DNA of 11,488 nucleotides from Patescibacteria group bacterium (GCA_029260955.1 JAJDCF010000055.1:1-11488), one strand, 5' to 3'; numbered from the stretch's first letter, positions 1 to 7,006 are shown. Made by a program: numbers and translations. The notes: generated by a model from the sequence alone, not told the origin.

Positions 1-45
1 AAAATAGCAAAGAAGCATATTGTTTTGAAGCCTAGGAAGAAATAA
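1..45 (+). CDS. 3' end of an unidentified gene (partial)
   Basis: The first frame is open from the window edge and ends at a TAA at 43-45. It gives 14 residues, KIAKKHIVLKPRKK, a strongly basic tail. A basic end of this kind occurs in small DNA- or RNA-binding proteins. It loosely resembles the C-terminal arm of HU-type proteins (KIxAKKxxxFxPxKK), but 14 residues cannot settle an identity. The other two + frames meet stops within the first 40 bases. The coding call rests only on the composition of the open frame. Confidence 0.35.
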   Translation, partial: KIAKKHIVLKPRKK

Positions 46-85
46 GCGTGCCAAAGGTCAAAACCGCTTAATTAAGCAAATACCC

Positions 86-114
86 TTTATTCCCTCAGTA
101 ATTTATGGTATAAT
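86..114 (+). promoter_or_regulatory. Extended -10 promoter for the 119-residue protein gene
   Basis: A perfect TATAAT lies at 109-114 and is preceded by TG one base upstream (106-107), forming an extended -10 element. A weak -35-like TTTATT sits 17 bases upstream at 86-91. Transcription would start near 121 and leave a leader of about 20 bases before the ATG at 141. The leader is AT-rich and has no Shine-Dalgarno sequence. Confidence 0.6.
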
Positions 115-140
115 ACAGTGATAAGCATTTTTAATAATAA

Positions 141-500
141 ATGAATCACAAAATGGGACCAAAAAAAGCACCAAAAGCACAAGAAATTCCAGATGCCGAA
201 AAAGCAAAGCAACAACTTGGCAAAGCTATGCCAAAGCCTTCCAAGCTTCAGGCTAAGTCTAAATCGGAAAAACAGCCGGACATAAACGAAGGAAAACTAG
301 AAGAACAAAAAACCCATTTTGAGAGCTTAATGGACAACATTAATGCGCATCACGAATCCTACTATCATCCAGAGATGGTGGCTAAGGTAAGAGACGCTTA
401 TGTTGAATATCATAATGCGCTTGACACAGGCAATCAGGATTTGGCAAATCAGTGGTACACATATGCTTTGGATACATGGGATGACTATAGCGAAAAATAA
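141..500 (+). CDS. Small hydrophilic hypothetical protein (119 aa)
   Basis: I do not recognise this protein. Residues 1-50 are rich in Lys, Pro, Gln and Ala and are probably disordered and basic. Residues 51-119 look helical and are rich in aromatic residues and His (HHESYYHPEM at 70-79, then NQWYTYALDTWDDY). The C-terminal end is acidic. There is no Cys, signal peptide or membrane segment, so it should be cytoplasmic. A basic tail joined to a compact helical domain suggests nucleic acid or ribosome association, but that is speculation. The ATG at 141 fits a start about 20 bases after the predicted transcription start; a second in-frame ATG at 153 is possible. The gene ends in TAA followed directly by TAG, and converges on the fusion gene at 518. 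Confidence 0.7.
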   Translation: MNHKMGPKKAPKAQEIPDAEKAKQQLGKAMPKPSKLQAKSKSEKQPDINEGKLEEQKTHFESLMDNINAHHESYYHPEMVAKVRDAYVEYHNALDTGNQDLANQWYTYALDTWDDYSEK

Positions 501-510
501 TAGAATTTAT

Positions 511-526
511 CGCGAGATTATTCGCG
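511..526. terminator. Possible weak bidirectional hairpin between convergent genes
   Basis: CGCGA (511-515) and TCGCG (522-526) form a 5-base GC-rich stem with a 6-base loop. It sits where the + strand gene ending at 500 meets the - strand gene ending at 518, whose stop codon lies in the loop. On the - strand the stem is followed by a T-rich but interrupted stretch. There is no clean U-tract on either strand, so this is a weak candidate. Confidence 0.3.
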
Positions 527-2020
527 CCACCTATCCAAAAACTCCTGACGGCGATCCTGGTTATGAAACTTTAGGATCTCATCTGACACAATCACGCTAG
601 CATCCGGCCCAAGGCTTTCCATTGATTTAAGGGTCTTCTTCTTAAGAGTAGCTTTAAGCAGTTTCTCGAATTGGTCGCCCACTAAGCCACCAAGTAGCCA
701 TTCAGAAATCTTCTTCAATCGTCCATCCTCGTAGTGGTACATGTGTTTTTTGTAAGAATCATCAAACTCAAGGCCATAAGCAGAAAGCCAGTCCTTGTTG
801 CTCTCACGGAATTCCTGATAAGCCTGACTTCCAAAAATAGGTCGAAGATTCTTAGTCCAATAGGCCAAATAAGGATCTTCTTCGCCCAATGCGAACTCAT
901 GCATAGCAGTTTTATCGCTGGTGACAAAAAAACTTAGACAGAAACGCCCGGCAACCTTATCGCCATATCGCCTGACGCCAAAAAAGTGAAGAATGACTGT
1001 AATTAGTAGGCGTGCTAACCACATGCGCCCAGGCTTTACTACAATAAACAAATCAATATCAGATTGATGGCTGGGATTATCGTAAGCCAGGTTATTGCAC
1101 ACAGCTATCATGCGCGTGAATGGCACAGAGCGCATATACTGCCCATAAAGCTTGGTACGATTCCAGAATTTTTCAGCAATGAATTTTCGGGTCTTACGAG
1201 TTTCGATTATTGGCTCACGTCCGGCTAAAACAAAATGTCCCTTGATTTCAGAAAGCTTGTCCTGCTGGACCAAATAATTCAATGTAGCTCTCATTTCCTT
1301 GATATGCAGAGGACTCTTGTACTTATACAAATACTCCATAACTTCCTCTGCTGTAAGAGGAAAATCAAAAAGATCAAAGAAGCGAATAGTCGCCATGACT
1401 GCCTCAGTCAGTTCAGGCTTAATACGGAGCGCTCCAACATCAAGCCTTGCTGCAAGCTCCTCCGGCAAAACCCTGGCTATAAGCTCGTCTATTGGATCGG
1501 TATCAATCCCTGATGGATAACGGGAGTAACGTGGCATTTTGCGATCATTCACCCATGGCCTATCCATATCACCCATAGAACCGAGAACCTCAGTTGCATG
1601 TTCCACGCCAAGCTCAAGAAAAGCTGCAAGAATGACATCTATATAGCTTTGAGCAAGTGGAATCTCATGCGTAGGTGGCTGAGGATTTTTTGGTGTATAC
1701 AAATAAAACTTTCCCTCAGGAAGAGGTTTATCGGTAAGAGGGCTCAGCTCATCCAACGGAATCTCGATTCGGTTGTACATACTTTCCCGTTCATCAAATT
1801 TAGGAAGCTCTTTCTCTGGCACCTGTACCAGCATTCCAAGAGCCTGAGAACCTTTCTGCTTCTCGATTCCACCAGCAGCAAAATTACTGGATTTAGCCAG
1901 TGCACGAAAATTTCTTGCGTACCCCTCTAGACGGGCTGGTATAAAATCCAGGGTTTTACCTGTCATCTCAGCCACTTCCTTGTGAGCCAGACTGCCGTAA
2001 CTAAAAATGTAGTGCTTCAT
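518..2020 (-). CDS. Gamma-glutamylcyclotransferase-like / winged-helix / nucleotidyltransferase fusion protein
   Basis: This 500-residue cytoplasmic protein appears to join two units. Residues 1-150 resemble the GGCT (AIG2-like) fold: the YGSL signature at 8-11, then the FDERE segment at 75-79, where E79 lies at the usual catalytic Glu position. Residues 205-285 look like a winged helix (FFDLFDFPLTAEEV). Residues 300-365 carry a nucleotidyltransferase core with the SDIDLF metal site (D321, D323). The canonical Gly-Ser before it is replaced by Asn-Asn (309-310), which I recall as common in this CPR-type family. The C-terminal third is helical. Substrates are unknown for both halves. The start at 2020 (MKHYIFSYGSL) puts the GGCT signature at the normal distance from the N-terminus and fits a predicted transcription start near 2040. 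An in-frame ATG at 2032 would add four residues. The gene is divergent from trpS. Confidence 0.75.
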   Translation of the reverse strand: MKHYIFSYGSLAHKEVAEMTGKTLDFIPARLEGYARNFRALAKSSNFAAGGIEKQKGSQALGMLVQVPEKELPKFDERESMYNRIEIPLDELSPLTDKPLPEGKFYLYTPKNPQPPTHEIPLAQSYIDVILAAFLELGVEHATEVLGSMGDMDRPWVNDRKMPRYSRYPSGIDTDPIDELIARVLPEELAARLDVGALRIKPELTEAVMATIRFFDLFDFPLTAEEVMEYLYKYKSPLHIKEMRATLNYLVQQDKLSEIKGHFVLAGREPIIETRKTRKFIAEKFWNRTKLYGQYMRSVPFTRMIAVCNNLAYDNPSHQSDIDLFIVVKPGRMWLARLLITVILHFFGVRRYGDKVAGRFCLSFFVTSDKTAMHEFALGEEDPYLAYWTKNLRPIFGSQAYQEFRESNKDWLSAYGLEFDDSYKKHMYHYEDGRLKKISEWLLGGLVGDQFEKLLKATLKKKTLKSMESLGPDASVIVSDEILKFHNQDRRQEFLDRWRE

Positions 2021-2045
2021 AAATAGACCCATTTAAGCAGACTAC

Positions 2046-2074
2046 AATGTAACACTATCAAATAAGTTTGACCA
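2046..2074 (-). promoter_or_regulatory. Candidate promoter for the GGCT-nucleotidyltransferase gene
   Basis: Read on the - strand, TGGTCA (2074-2069, four of six bases of the -35 consensus) is followed after 17 bases by TACATT (2051-2046) with an extended TG. The predicted transcript starts near 2040 and has a leader of about 20 bases to the ATG at 2020. This would make the ATG at 2032 an unlikely start. The -35 overlaps the candidate -35 of the trpS promoter on the other strand. Confidence 0.35.
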
Positions 2075-2097
2075 TACTCTCTCGCGAATGTTAATCT
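2068..2097 (+). promoter_or_regulatory. Candidate promoter for trpS-pyrG
   Basis: TTGACC at 2068-2073 matches five of six -35 bases. It is followed after 18 bases by TAATCT (2092-2097), a poor -10 that carries an upstream TG (2089-2090) in the extended -10 position. Transcription would begin near 2104, about 15 bases before the trpS ATG. No Shine-Dalgarno sequence or T-box-like leader fits in this short space. Confidence 0.4.
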
Positions 2098-2118
2098 AAA
2101 CGAAATAGATACTACTTA

Positions 2119-3090
2119 ATGAAAAAACGCGTCCTTTCTGGAATTCAACCTTCCGGTAAGCTCCATATTGGAAATTACTTCGGAATGATCAAAAGAATGG
2201 TGGAATACCAGGAGTCCAGTGACCTCTTTTTATTTGTGGCAAATTTGCACTCGCTCACAACGCTACAGAATAAGGACGAAATGAAAAACCTTACTCTGGA
2301 AGCCGCAATGGACATGCTTGCATTGGGAATTGATCCCGAAAAGTGTCATTTTTGGGTGCAGTCAGATGTACCGGAAGTAGCAGAACTCACCTGGATTTTA
2401 TCTTGCCTAACGCCCATGGGTCTTATGGAAAGGGCCACTAGCTACAAAGATAAGATAGCTAAAAAACTTGGGGCTAATCTGGGCCTTTTCAGCTATCCTG
2501 TACTGCAAGCCGCTGACATACTAATTCAGCAGGCTGAACTTGTACCTGTGGGAAAAGATCAGAAACAGCACTTGGAAATGAGCCGAGACATTGCGGCAAA
2601 GTTCAATAACACATTTGGTGAAACATTTACAATTCCAAAGCCCGACATTCCAAAAGATGTTGCCGTTGTTCCGGGAACAGATGGTCAAAAGATGTCCAAA
2701 TCATACGGCAACACAATCCCCATTTTCGATGATCCAAAAGTCATCAAAAAAGCGGTTATGGGAATTGTGACCGACAGCAAAGGTGTGGATGCACCAAAAA
2801 ATCCTGATAAATGTAATGTTTTCGCGCTATACAAGCTATTTGCAAGTAAGGAAGAAAGAGTTGGAATGGCAAATGAGTACCGCAAAGGCAAAATCGGCTA
2901 CGGCGATGCCAAAAAAGCTCTTCTACAAAAAATTCAGGATACTTTTGAGCCTTTCCAGAAGAAAAGAGAGTATCTAGCCAAGCATCCAAAAAAAGTTGAG
3001 AAGATTCTGGAAGAAGGCGCCAAAAAAGTCAGTAAAAATACCCTAAAAACCCTTGAAAAGGTCCGCAAGGCGACAGGCCTGAGGTACTAA
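2119..3090 (+). CDS. trpS: Tryptophanyl-tRNA synthetase
   Basis: This class Ic aminoacyl-tRNA synthetase charges tRNA-Trp with tryptophan using ATP in the cytoplasm. At 323 residues it has the usual bacterial length. The N-terminus has the family's SGIQPSG segment and the HIGH-type motif HIGN at residues 16-19. The second ATP-binding motif KMSKS is intact at 191-195, followed by YGN. The Rossmann core lies between them, and the C-terminal part is the helical tRNA-binding region. Translation starts at the only ATG before SGIQPSG, with an AT-rich leader and no Shine-Dalgarno sequence. The gene ends in tandem TAA codons, and pyrG starts 14 bases downstream, so the two are probably co-transcribed. 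The 86-base gap upstream holds divergent promoter candidates. Confidence 0.96.
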   Translation: MKKRVLSGIQPSGKLHIGNYFGMIKRMVEYQESSDLFLFVANLHSLTTLQNKDEMKNLTLEAAMDMLALGIDPEKCHFWVQSDVPEVAELTWILSCLTPMGLMERATSYKDKIAKKLGANLGLFSYPVLQAADILIQQAELVPVGKDQKQHLEMSRDIAAKFNNTFGETFTIPKPDIPKDVAVVPGTDGQKMSKSYGNTIPIFDDPKVIKKAVMGIVTDSKGVDAPKNPDKCNVFALYKLFASKEERVGMANEYRKGKIGYGDAKKALLQKIQDTFEPFQKKREYLAKHPKKVEKILEEGAKKVSKNTLKTLEKVRKATGLRY

Positions 3091-3104
3091 TAACCAAAAT
3101 CGTT

Positions 3105-4700
3105 ATGGCAAAATACATTTTCGTCACAGGTGGAGTATGTTCCTCGCTGGGAAAGGGAATTGCCGCATCGGCCATAGGAAATCTTCTTAAAGCTTCTGGT
3201 TTTAAGGTGTTTACACAAAAACTCGATCCATACCTAAACGTCGACCCAGGAACAATGAGCCCTTTTCAGCATGGTGAAGTATTTGTAACAGACGACGGAG
3301 CAGAAACAGATTTGGACCTGGGACACTATGAACGCTTTATCGATGTACCACTTTCTAAATTAAGTAGCTTTTCAACCGGACAGGTTTATCAGACAGTACT
3401 GGACAAAGAAAGGAAGGGAGATTTTTTGGGTGGGACCATTCAGATCATTCCACATATAACCGATGAAATCAAAGGAAGGATTCGCATGGCTGCAAAGAAG
3501 TCAAAATGCGACATCATGATTTGTGAGATTGGCGGAACCGTTGGCGACATCGAAGGTCAACCTTTCACAGAGGCCATGAGGCAGATGAGAAGCGAGGAAG
3601 GAAGAGACAACACGATGTTCCTTCACCTGACCCTACTCCCATATCTCAAGTCGTCTAACGAGCTTAAAACTAAGCCTACACAACTTTCTGTCAGAACGCT
3701 TCAGAGCATGGGTATTCACCCTGACATGATCATGCTCAGAGCCGATGACAAAATTGAAAAGAAGCACATTCTTAAAGTTTCTAATTTTTGTGATGTGGAA
3801 CTTGAAGCAGTCATTCCTGCACCCACTGTGAAATCCATTTACGAAGTGCCACTGAATTTTGATAAATATAATGTGGTTCAAACAATTTGCAGAAAGTTGG
3901 CCCTAAAATTCAAAAAACCCAAGTTGGGAGGTTGGGAAAAAATGGTAAAAAGAATAAGCGAGTCAAAAAAGGAAATTCTGATTGGCCTAGCCGGCAAATA
4001 CAACGAGCTGGATGACGCTTATCTGTCAGTAATAGAAGCAGTTAAAGCCGCCAGCTATCACCACAAAAGAAAGGCAAAGATTGTTTGGATAGATGCCGAG
4101 AAAATCGAAAAAGGCGACCGGCTTGAGTGGAAGAAACTGCATAAAGTAGATGGTGTCGTGGTTCCAGGTGGATTCGGATCCCGTGGAATTGAGGGAAAAA
4201 TAACCGTCGCTCAATACTGTCGTGAAGAGCAAGTCCCCTACCTTGGCCTGTGCCTGGGTTCACAACTTATGGCCATTGAGTTTGCCAGAAACGTCGCAGG
4301 CATCAAGAATGCGACATCCGAGGAATTTTCAGCAAAGGCCAAAAACAAGGTTGTATGCTTTATGCCCGGCCAGCACGAGAAAAAGGCAAAAGGCGGAACG
4401 CTAAGATTAGGTTCATGGCCATGTACCATAAAGAAGAATACGCTGGCTTACAGATGCTACGGAAAAACTCACATCGACGAAAGGCACAGGCATCGATACG
4501 AATTCAACAATAAGTTTAAGAAGCAGCTGGAAAAGGCTGGCCTCATCTTCTCTGGTGTATCACCAGACCGCGAACTGATGGAAATCGTTGAGCTAAAAAA
4601 GCATCCCTTCATGATCGGCTCCCAGTTTCATCCGGAGTTCAAAAGTCGCCCCAACAGGCCTCATCCGCTATTTCGGGAATTCATTAAGGCTTCACTGTAG
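3105..4700 (+). CDS. pyrG: CTP synthase (glutamine hydrolysing)
   Basis: CTP synthase aminates UTP to CTP, using ATP and ammonia released from glutamine; it is the last step of pyrimidine nucleotide synthesis. The 531-residue length is normal. The N-terminal synthetase domain opens with the nucleotide-binding GGVCSSLGKG (residues 9-18) and contains the CEIGGTVGDIEGQPF signature near 140-155. The C-terminal class I glutamine amidotransferase domain carries the nucleophile Cys383 in GLCLGSQ and the His509/Glu511 pair in HPEF, so the triad is complete. It follows trpS by 14 bases. Its stop codon directly abuts the stop codon of the convergent rlmE, leaving no room for a terminator between them. 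CTP synthases are usually controlled allosterically by GTP and CTP; nothing in the sequence shows transcriptional control. Confidence 0.97.
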   Translation: MAKYIFVTGGVCSSLGKGIAASAIGNLLKASGFKVFTQKLDPYLNVDPGTMSPFQHGEVFVTDDGAETDLDLGHYERFIDVPLSKLSSFSTGQVYQTVLDKERKGDFLGGTIQIIPHITDEIKGRIRMAAKKSKCDIMICEIGGTVGDIEGQPFTEAMRQMRSEEGRDNTMFLHLTLLPYLKSSNELKTKPTQLSVRTLQSMGIHPDMIMLRADDKIEKKHILKVSNFCDVELEAVIPAPTVKSIYEVPLNFDKYNVVQTICRKLALKFKKPKLGGWEKMVKRISESKKEILIGLAGKYNELDDAYLSVIEAVKAASYHHKRKAKIVWIDAEKIEKGDRLEWKKLHKVDGVVVPGGFGSRGIEGKITVAQYCREEQVPYLGLCLGSQLMAIEFARNVAGIKNATSEEFSAKAKNKVVCFMPGQHEKKAKGGTLRLGSWPCTIKKNTLAYRCYGKTHIDERHRHRYEFNNKFKKQLEKAGLIFSGVSPDRELMEIVELKKHPFMIGSQFHPEFKSRPNRPHPLFREFIKASL

Positions 4701-5297
4701 CTACATCTTCCCGAGGCAAACAATATAACTTTCCGCGCTGCTTTTACGAACCGCCTGAGGACGAAACTTTTTGACTTGTCGAAAGTTTTTCTTGGCCCGG
4801 CCGATCAAATCACCCTCATTAAAACCACTCAGAATCTTCATAACCAGTCCCCCACCCCTTCGCAGATATCGCCTAGCGACTTCAACTACTTGAAGATTGA
4901 GATTTAACGAAGCATTACCATCCACAAATGGTATGCCAGTCGTTTTAGGTGCCAGATCAGAAGTTATCAGATCGAACTGATTGAAGCCATTTTCTTGAAC
5001 AATTTTTTTGTACAACTCCTCATCAAAGATGTCCCCCTGGTAAGTCCTTACATTTTCCAATTCTAAATCATCAATCTTTTGTAGGTCCACCCCAACTGCA
5101 ATACCCTTATCGCCAATCTTCTCGCTTATGTATTGCAAAAAACTACCAGGCGCCGCCCCCAAATCTAAAACTTTCATACCGGATTTCAAAAGTCGGTACT
5201 TTTCATCAATTGCCTGAAGTTTAAAGGCACTTCGGGCGCGGTAACCCTCCTCTTTCGCCTTATTATAGAATCTATCTTTAGGCTCGAACTTAGGCAT
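4701..5297 (-). CDS. rlmE: 23S rRNA 2'-O-methyltransferase RlmE (FtsJ/RrmJ family)
   Basis: RlmE methylates the 2'-O of U2552 in the A loop of 23S rRNA, a late step in 50S assembly, with S-adenosylmethionine as donor. The 198-residue protein has the N-terminal family pattern RARSAFKL, the SAM-binding loop LDLGAAPGSF (44-53), and SDLAP at 113-117. The catalytic K-D-K-E tetrad is complete: K26, D114, K154 and E189. The start at 5297 gives a normal N-terminus and has no Shine-Dalgarno sequence. It lies 67 bases after rsmG on the same strand. The gap holds phased 11-base repeats and a small hairpin. The short SAM-MTase form could in principle methylate a related rRNA site, but the match to RlmE is strong. 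Confidence 0.93.
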   Translation of the reverse strand: MPKFEPKDRFYNKAKEEGYRARSAFKLQAIDEKYRLLKSGMKVLDLGAAPGSFLQYISEKIGDKGIAVGVDLQKIDDLELENVRTYQGDIFDEELYKKIVQENGFNQFDLITSDLAPKTTGIPFVDGNASLNLNLQVVEVARRYLRRGGGLVMKILSGFNEGDLIGRAKKNFRQVKKFRPQAVRKSSAESYIVCLGKM

Positions 5298-5310
5298 AGT
5301 GGTCTTGAGT

Positions 5311-5353
5311 AATATTAGTGGGCTAATAGCCAGCTAATAGCGGGCTAATATTG
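5311..5353. repeat. Three phased 11-base palindromic units inside an 8-base inverted repeat
   Basis: The units GGCTAATAGCC (5321-5331), AGCTAATAGCG (5332-5342) and GGCTAATATTG (5343-5353) follow each other without gaps. GCTAATA recurs exactly every 11 bases. The first two are palindromes around a central A (GGCTA-A-TAGCC and GCTA-A-TAGC). The array is partly enclosed by AATATTAG (5311-5318) and its complement CTAATATT (5345-5352). The whole lies between the rsmG stop and the rlmE start. It could be an operator with sites on one helix face, a structured RNA leader for rlmE, or a chance micro-duplication. Confidence 0.6.
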
Positions 5354-5358
5354 AACAA

Positions 5359-5379
5359 AAGAGACTATAGTGGTCTCTT
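5359..5379 (-). terminator. Possible weak terminator or processing hairpin at the rsmG end
   Basis: AAGAGAC (5359-5365) and GTCTCTT (5373-5379) form a 7-base stem with a 7-base loop. Read on the - strand, the stem runs into four Ts, giving a terminator-like shape. The rsmG stop codon lies at the stem-loop junction. The stem is AU-rich and the T run is short, so it may only attenuate transcription into rlmE, or do nothing. Confidence 0.25.
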
Positions 5380-6072
5380 CGTCGGAACTCCATCTCGACG
5401 GGGGTAAGCGTCGGAAGTAACCGTTTTTTTGGTAAACCGAAGCAATGTACGCTCCCCCATTCCCTCGGGCAAAGTGTACTGGAAAACCCTGGGCGATTCG
5501 CAACGCAACTTATCCACAGCATTCTTAGCCTGGCTAAGCTCCGAAATATACTCAGGCCCTTTATAGGCAATCACATTGCCATAAGGATGAATTAGCGGAA
5601 TAGCGAGCTCAACCAAAGTTCGCAGGGGCGCTAGTGCGCGGGCAAGAACCAAATCATACTCCTCCCGATGACCCGGCTCATGAGCCAAAGCCTCAATCCG
5701 ACCGGCAATGCAGTGCACATTGGGCAAGTCCAACTTATGTGCAAACTCAGCAACTGCCGCCATCTTCTTCTCGGTCGAATCAATAAGCGTAAACTTGGCC
5801 GACGGAAACAGAATTGCCAAGGGAATTCCAGGAATACCACCGCCAGTCCCAATATCGGCCACCCTCATGCCGGGCTTCTCAAAAAATGGAGCCGCCATAA
5901 GCGAATCCAAAATATGTTTAATCCATGCCTCGCGGTTATCAGTGATTCGCGTCAGGTTAAGTTCCTCGTTTTTCTCCTTCAAAAGCTGTAAATACTTTGA
6001 AAGCTTTGTAAACTGCTGCTCAGTGATGTCCACACCGGCATCTTCCAGCCAAGCCTTAAAGCTAGCATGCAT
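5365..6072 (-). CDS. rsmG: 16S rRNA (guanine527-N7)-methyltransferase RsmG (GidB)
   Basis: RsmG methylates N7 of G527 in the 530 loop of 16S rRNA, using SAM. The SAM-binding segment DIGTGGGIPGIPLAI (73-87 from the start chosen here) is the family hallmark. It is preceded by the NLTRITD and IKHILDSL patterns and followed by the LARALAPL segment. The C-terminus ends in the common YPRRDGxPxKxPL tail, so the gene is complete. The frame stays open to an ATG at 6138, one base after the upstream stop codon. I prefer the ATG at 6072: it gives 235 residues, places DAGVDIT near the start as in E. coli RsmG, and has the one clear Shine-Dalgarno in the window (AAAAGGA ending 9 bases before it). An ATG at 6081 is also possible. 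Start at 6138 would give 257 residues and tight coupling. Confidence 0.93.
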   Translation of the reverse strand: MHASFKAWLEDAGVDITEQQFTKLSKYLQLLKEKNEELNLTRITDNREAWIKHILDSLMAAPFFEKPGMRVADIGTGGGIPGIPLAILFPSAKFTLIDSTEKKMAAVAEFAHKLDLPNVHCIAGRIEALAHEPGHREEYDLVLARALAPLRTLVELAIPLIHPYGNVIAYKGPEYISELSQAKNAVDKLRCESPRVFQYTLPEGMGERTLLRFTKKTVTSDAYPRRDGVPTKRPL

Positions 6073-6081
6073 GGCCAGCAT

Positions 6082-6088
6082 TCCTTTT
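6082..6088 (-). promoter_or_regulatory. Shine-Dalgarno sequence deciding the rsmG start
   Basis: On the - strand AAAAGGA (6088-6082) ends 9 bases before the ATG at 6072 and touches the ATG at 6081. It is purine-rich and well spaced for the 6072 start. It is notable because almost no other gene here has a recognisable ribosome binding site. Confidence 0.5.
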
Positions 6089-6139
6089 AGAGTGCTTGCA
6101 AGTGATTCGATCAGCCTACGACGTTCAAAATAAAACATA

Positions 6140-6850
6140 CTAAGATTTTAGACCTTTAACTTCAGATTCAGTCAGATTCCACCACCTACCAATCGGCAAC
6201 TCTCCCAAATACAAATTCTTAATGCGAATGCGCTTTAGCGTATTTACGGGGTAACCGACTTTCTGGCAAATACGACGCACCTGACGGTTTTTGCCCTCTT
6301 TAAGAATGATATGAATTTTAGCTGGACCCACCTTCTTCACCTTAGTCGGCAACGTGCTCTCACCAGCCAGCTTTACTCCTGCTCTTAGCTTATCAAGTGC
6401 ACCTTCAGGAATAGGCTTATGAAAAGTTACCTCATATTCCTTCTCGGACTCAGAGGATGGGTGAATAATTTGATTAACCAGCGTTCCGTCATTGGTCAAA
6501 AGCAGCAAACCAGACGTTTCTTTATCAAGGCGCCCTACCGGGTAAATCCGCTCACCAACATCAACCAGATCCGTAACAATATCGGGGTCTTCGCGAGTCG
6601 GTTTCGTAGAACACACATAGCCCTTTGGCTTATTCAGAGCGATGTAAACCAACTTCTTGTACTTCTTCACCTGTTCTTCATCTACCTCAACTTTATCTAC
6701 TTCTTTATCTACCTTCGTTCCCATTTCAGTCATCACTTTTCCATTAACCTTCACCAAACCAGCCGCAATAAGCTTGTCTGCTTCACGTCGGGAAGCAATC
6801 CCCTGTTCCGATAGATATTTATTGAGTCTGACCAGGGTCATAAGCTTCAT
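6140..6850 (-). CDS. RsuA/RluB/RluE/RluF-family rRNA pseudouridine synthase
   Basis: The enzyme isomerises uridine to pseudouridine in ribosomal RNA. Residues 8-60 form an S4 RNA-binding domain (RLNKYLSEQGIASRREAD, then VKVNGKV). The catalytic domain follows (ALNKPKGYVCS at 71-81), with the active-site Asp109 in GRLDKETSGLLLLTNDG. The EGKNRQVRRICQKVGYPV segment and the late LPIGRWWNL are typical of the family's C-terminus. The 236-residue length is usual. The motifs fit RluB-like enzymes (23S U2605) best, but RsuA-type 16S specificity cannot be excluded. Starts at 6850 and at 6841 are both possible, and neither has a Shine-Dalgarno sequence. Either one lies inside the end of the small lipoprotein gene, so translation is probably coupled. 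The stop is one base before the long rsmG frame. Confidence 0.93.
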   Translation of the reverse strand: MKLMTLVRLNKYLSEQGIASRREADKLIAAGLVKVNGKVMTEMGTKVDKEVDKVEVDEEQVKKYKKLVYIALNKPKGYVCSTKPTREDPDIVTDLVDVGERIYPVGRLDKETSGLLLLTNDGTLVNQIIHPSSESEKEYEVTFHKPIPEGALDKLRAGVKLAGESTLPTKVKKVGPAKIHIILKEGKNRQVRRICQKVGYPVNTLKRIRIKNLYLGELPIGRWWNLTESEVKGLKS

Positions 6851-6995
6851 TAAAAGTAGGTGGCGGACTCGTAGGTTTCATCTCCTGAAGATTCGGTGGC
6901 TCCGTTGGCAAAGGAACCTCGATTTCCTGCCTCCGCTTCTGGCAACCGGGCAACAAGAAAAGAGCGATTAAAAGGAGGCTTGCAAGTTTTCTCAT
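6819..6995 (-). CDS. Short proline-rich lipoprotein (58 aa) overlapping the pseudouridine synthase start
   Basis: Translating the gap after the VanW gene gives an intact 58-codon frame with a textbook lipoprotein signal. The N-terminus is MRKLASLLLIALFLLPGC: a basic start, a hydrophobic stretch and the lipobox LPGC with Cys18. The mature part, only about 40 residues, starts with QKRRQE and is rich in Pro and Glu (PLPTEPPN, then PTSPPPTF), so it is probably an extended envelope-anchored peptide. The start is 11 bases after the VanW stop. The end overlaps the pseudouridine synthase gene by 32 bases (23 if that gene starts at 6841), in another frame. Function is unknown. It might be a spacer, a wall-interacting peptide, or a lysis-type small lipoprotein (the last least likely). 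Frame, lipobox and operon position make it convincing despite its size. Confidence 0.8.
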   Translation of the reverse strand: MRKLASLLLIALFLLPGCQKRRQEIEVPLPTEPPNLQEMKPTSPPPTFNEAYDPGQTQ

Positions 6996-7006
6996 GGTCT
7001 AGATTC

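Noticed and set aside
66..77. Perfect 12-base palindrome GCTTAATTAAGC with an upstream TAAGCG/CGCTTA pair, as a terminator for the first partial gene
   Set aside because: There is no T run after it and the stem is AT-rich; it may be chance in AT-rich DNA.
5668..6133. Long + strand frames (107 and 141 residues) opposite rsmG
   Set aside because: They are antisense to a gene with all its family motifs and show no domain, signal peptide or promoter; they are shadows.
6419..6971. Three overlapping + strand frames opposite the pseudouridine synthase and small lipoprotein genes
   Set aside because: Ser/Phe-rich composition typical of antisense reading, with no recognisable motif; the - strand genes explain the region.
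6972..6995. AAAAGGAGG and a nearby ATG on the + strand as a small gene start
   Set aside because: The frame stops after two codons; the site is the complement of lipoprotein signal-peptide codons.
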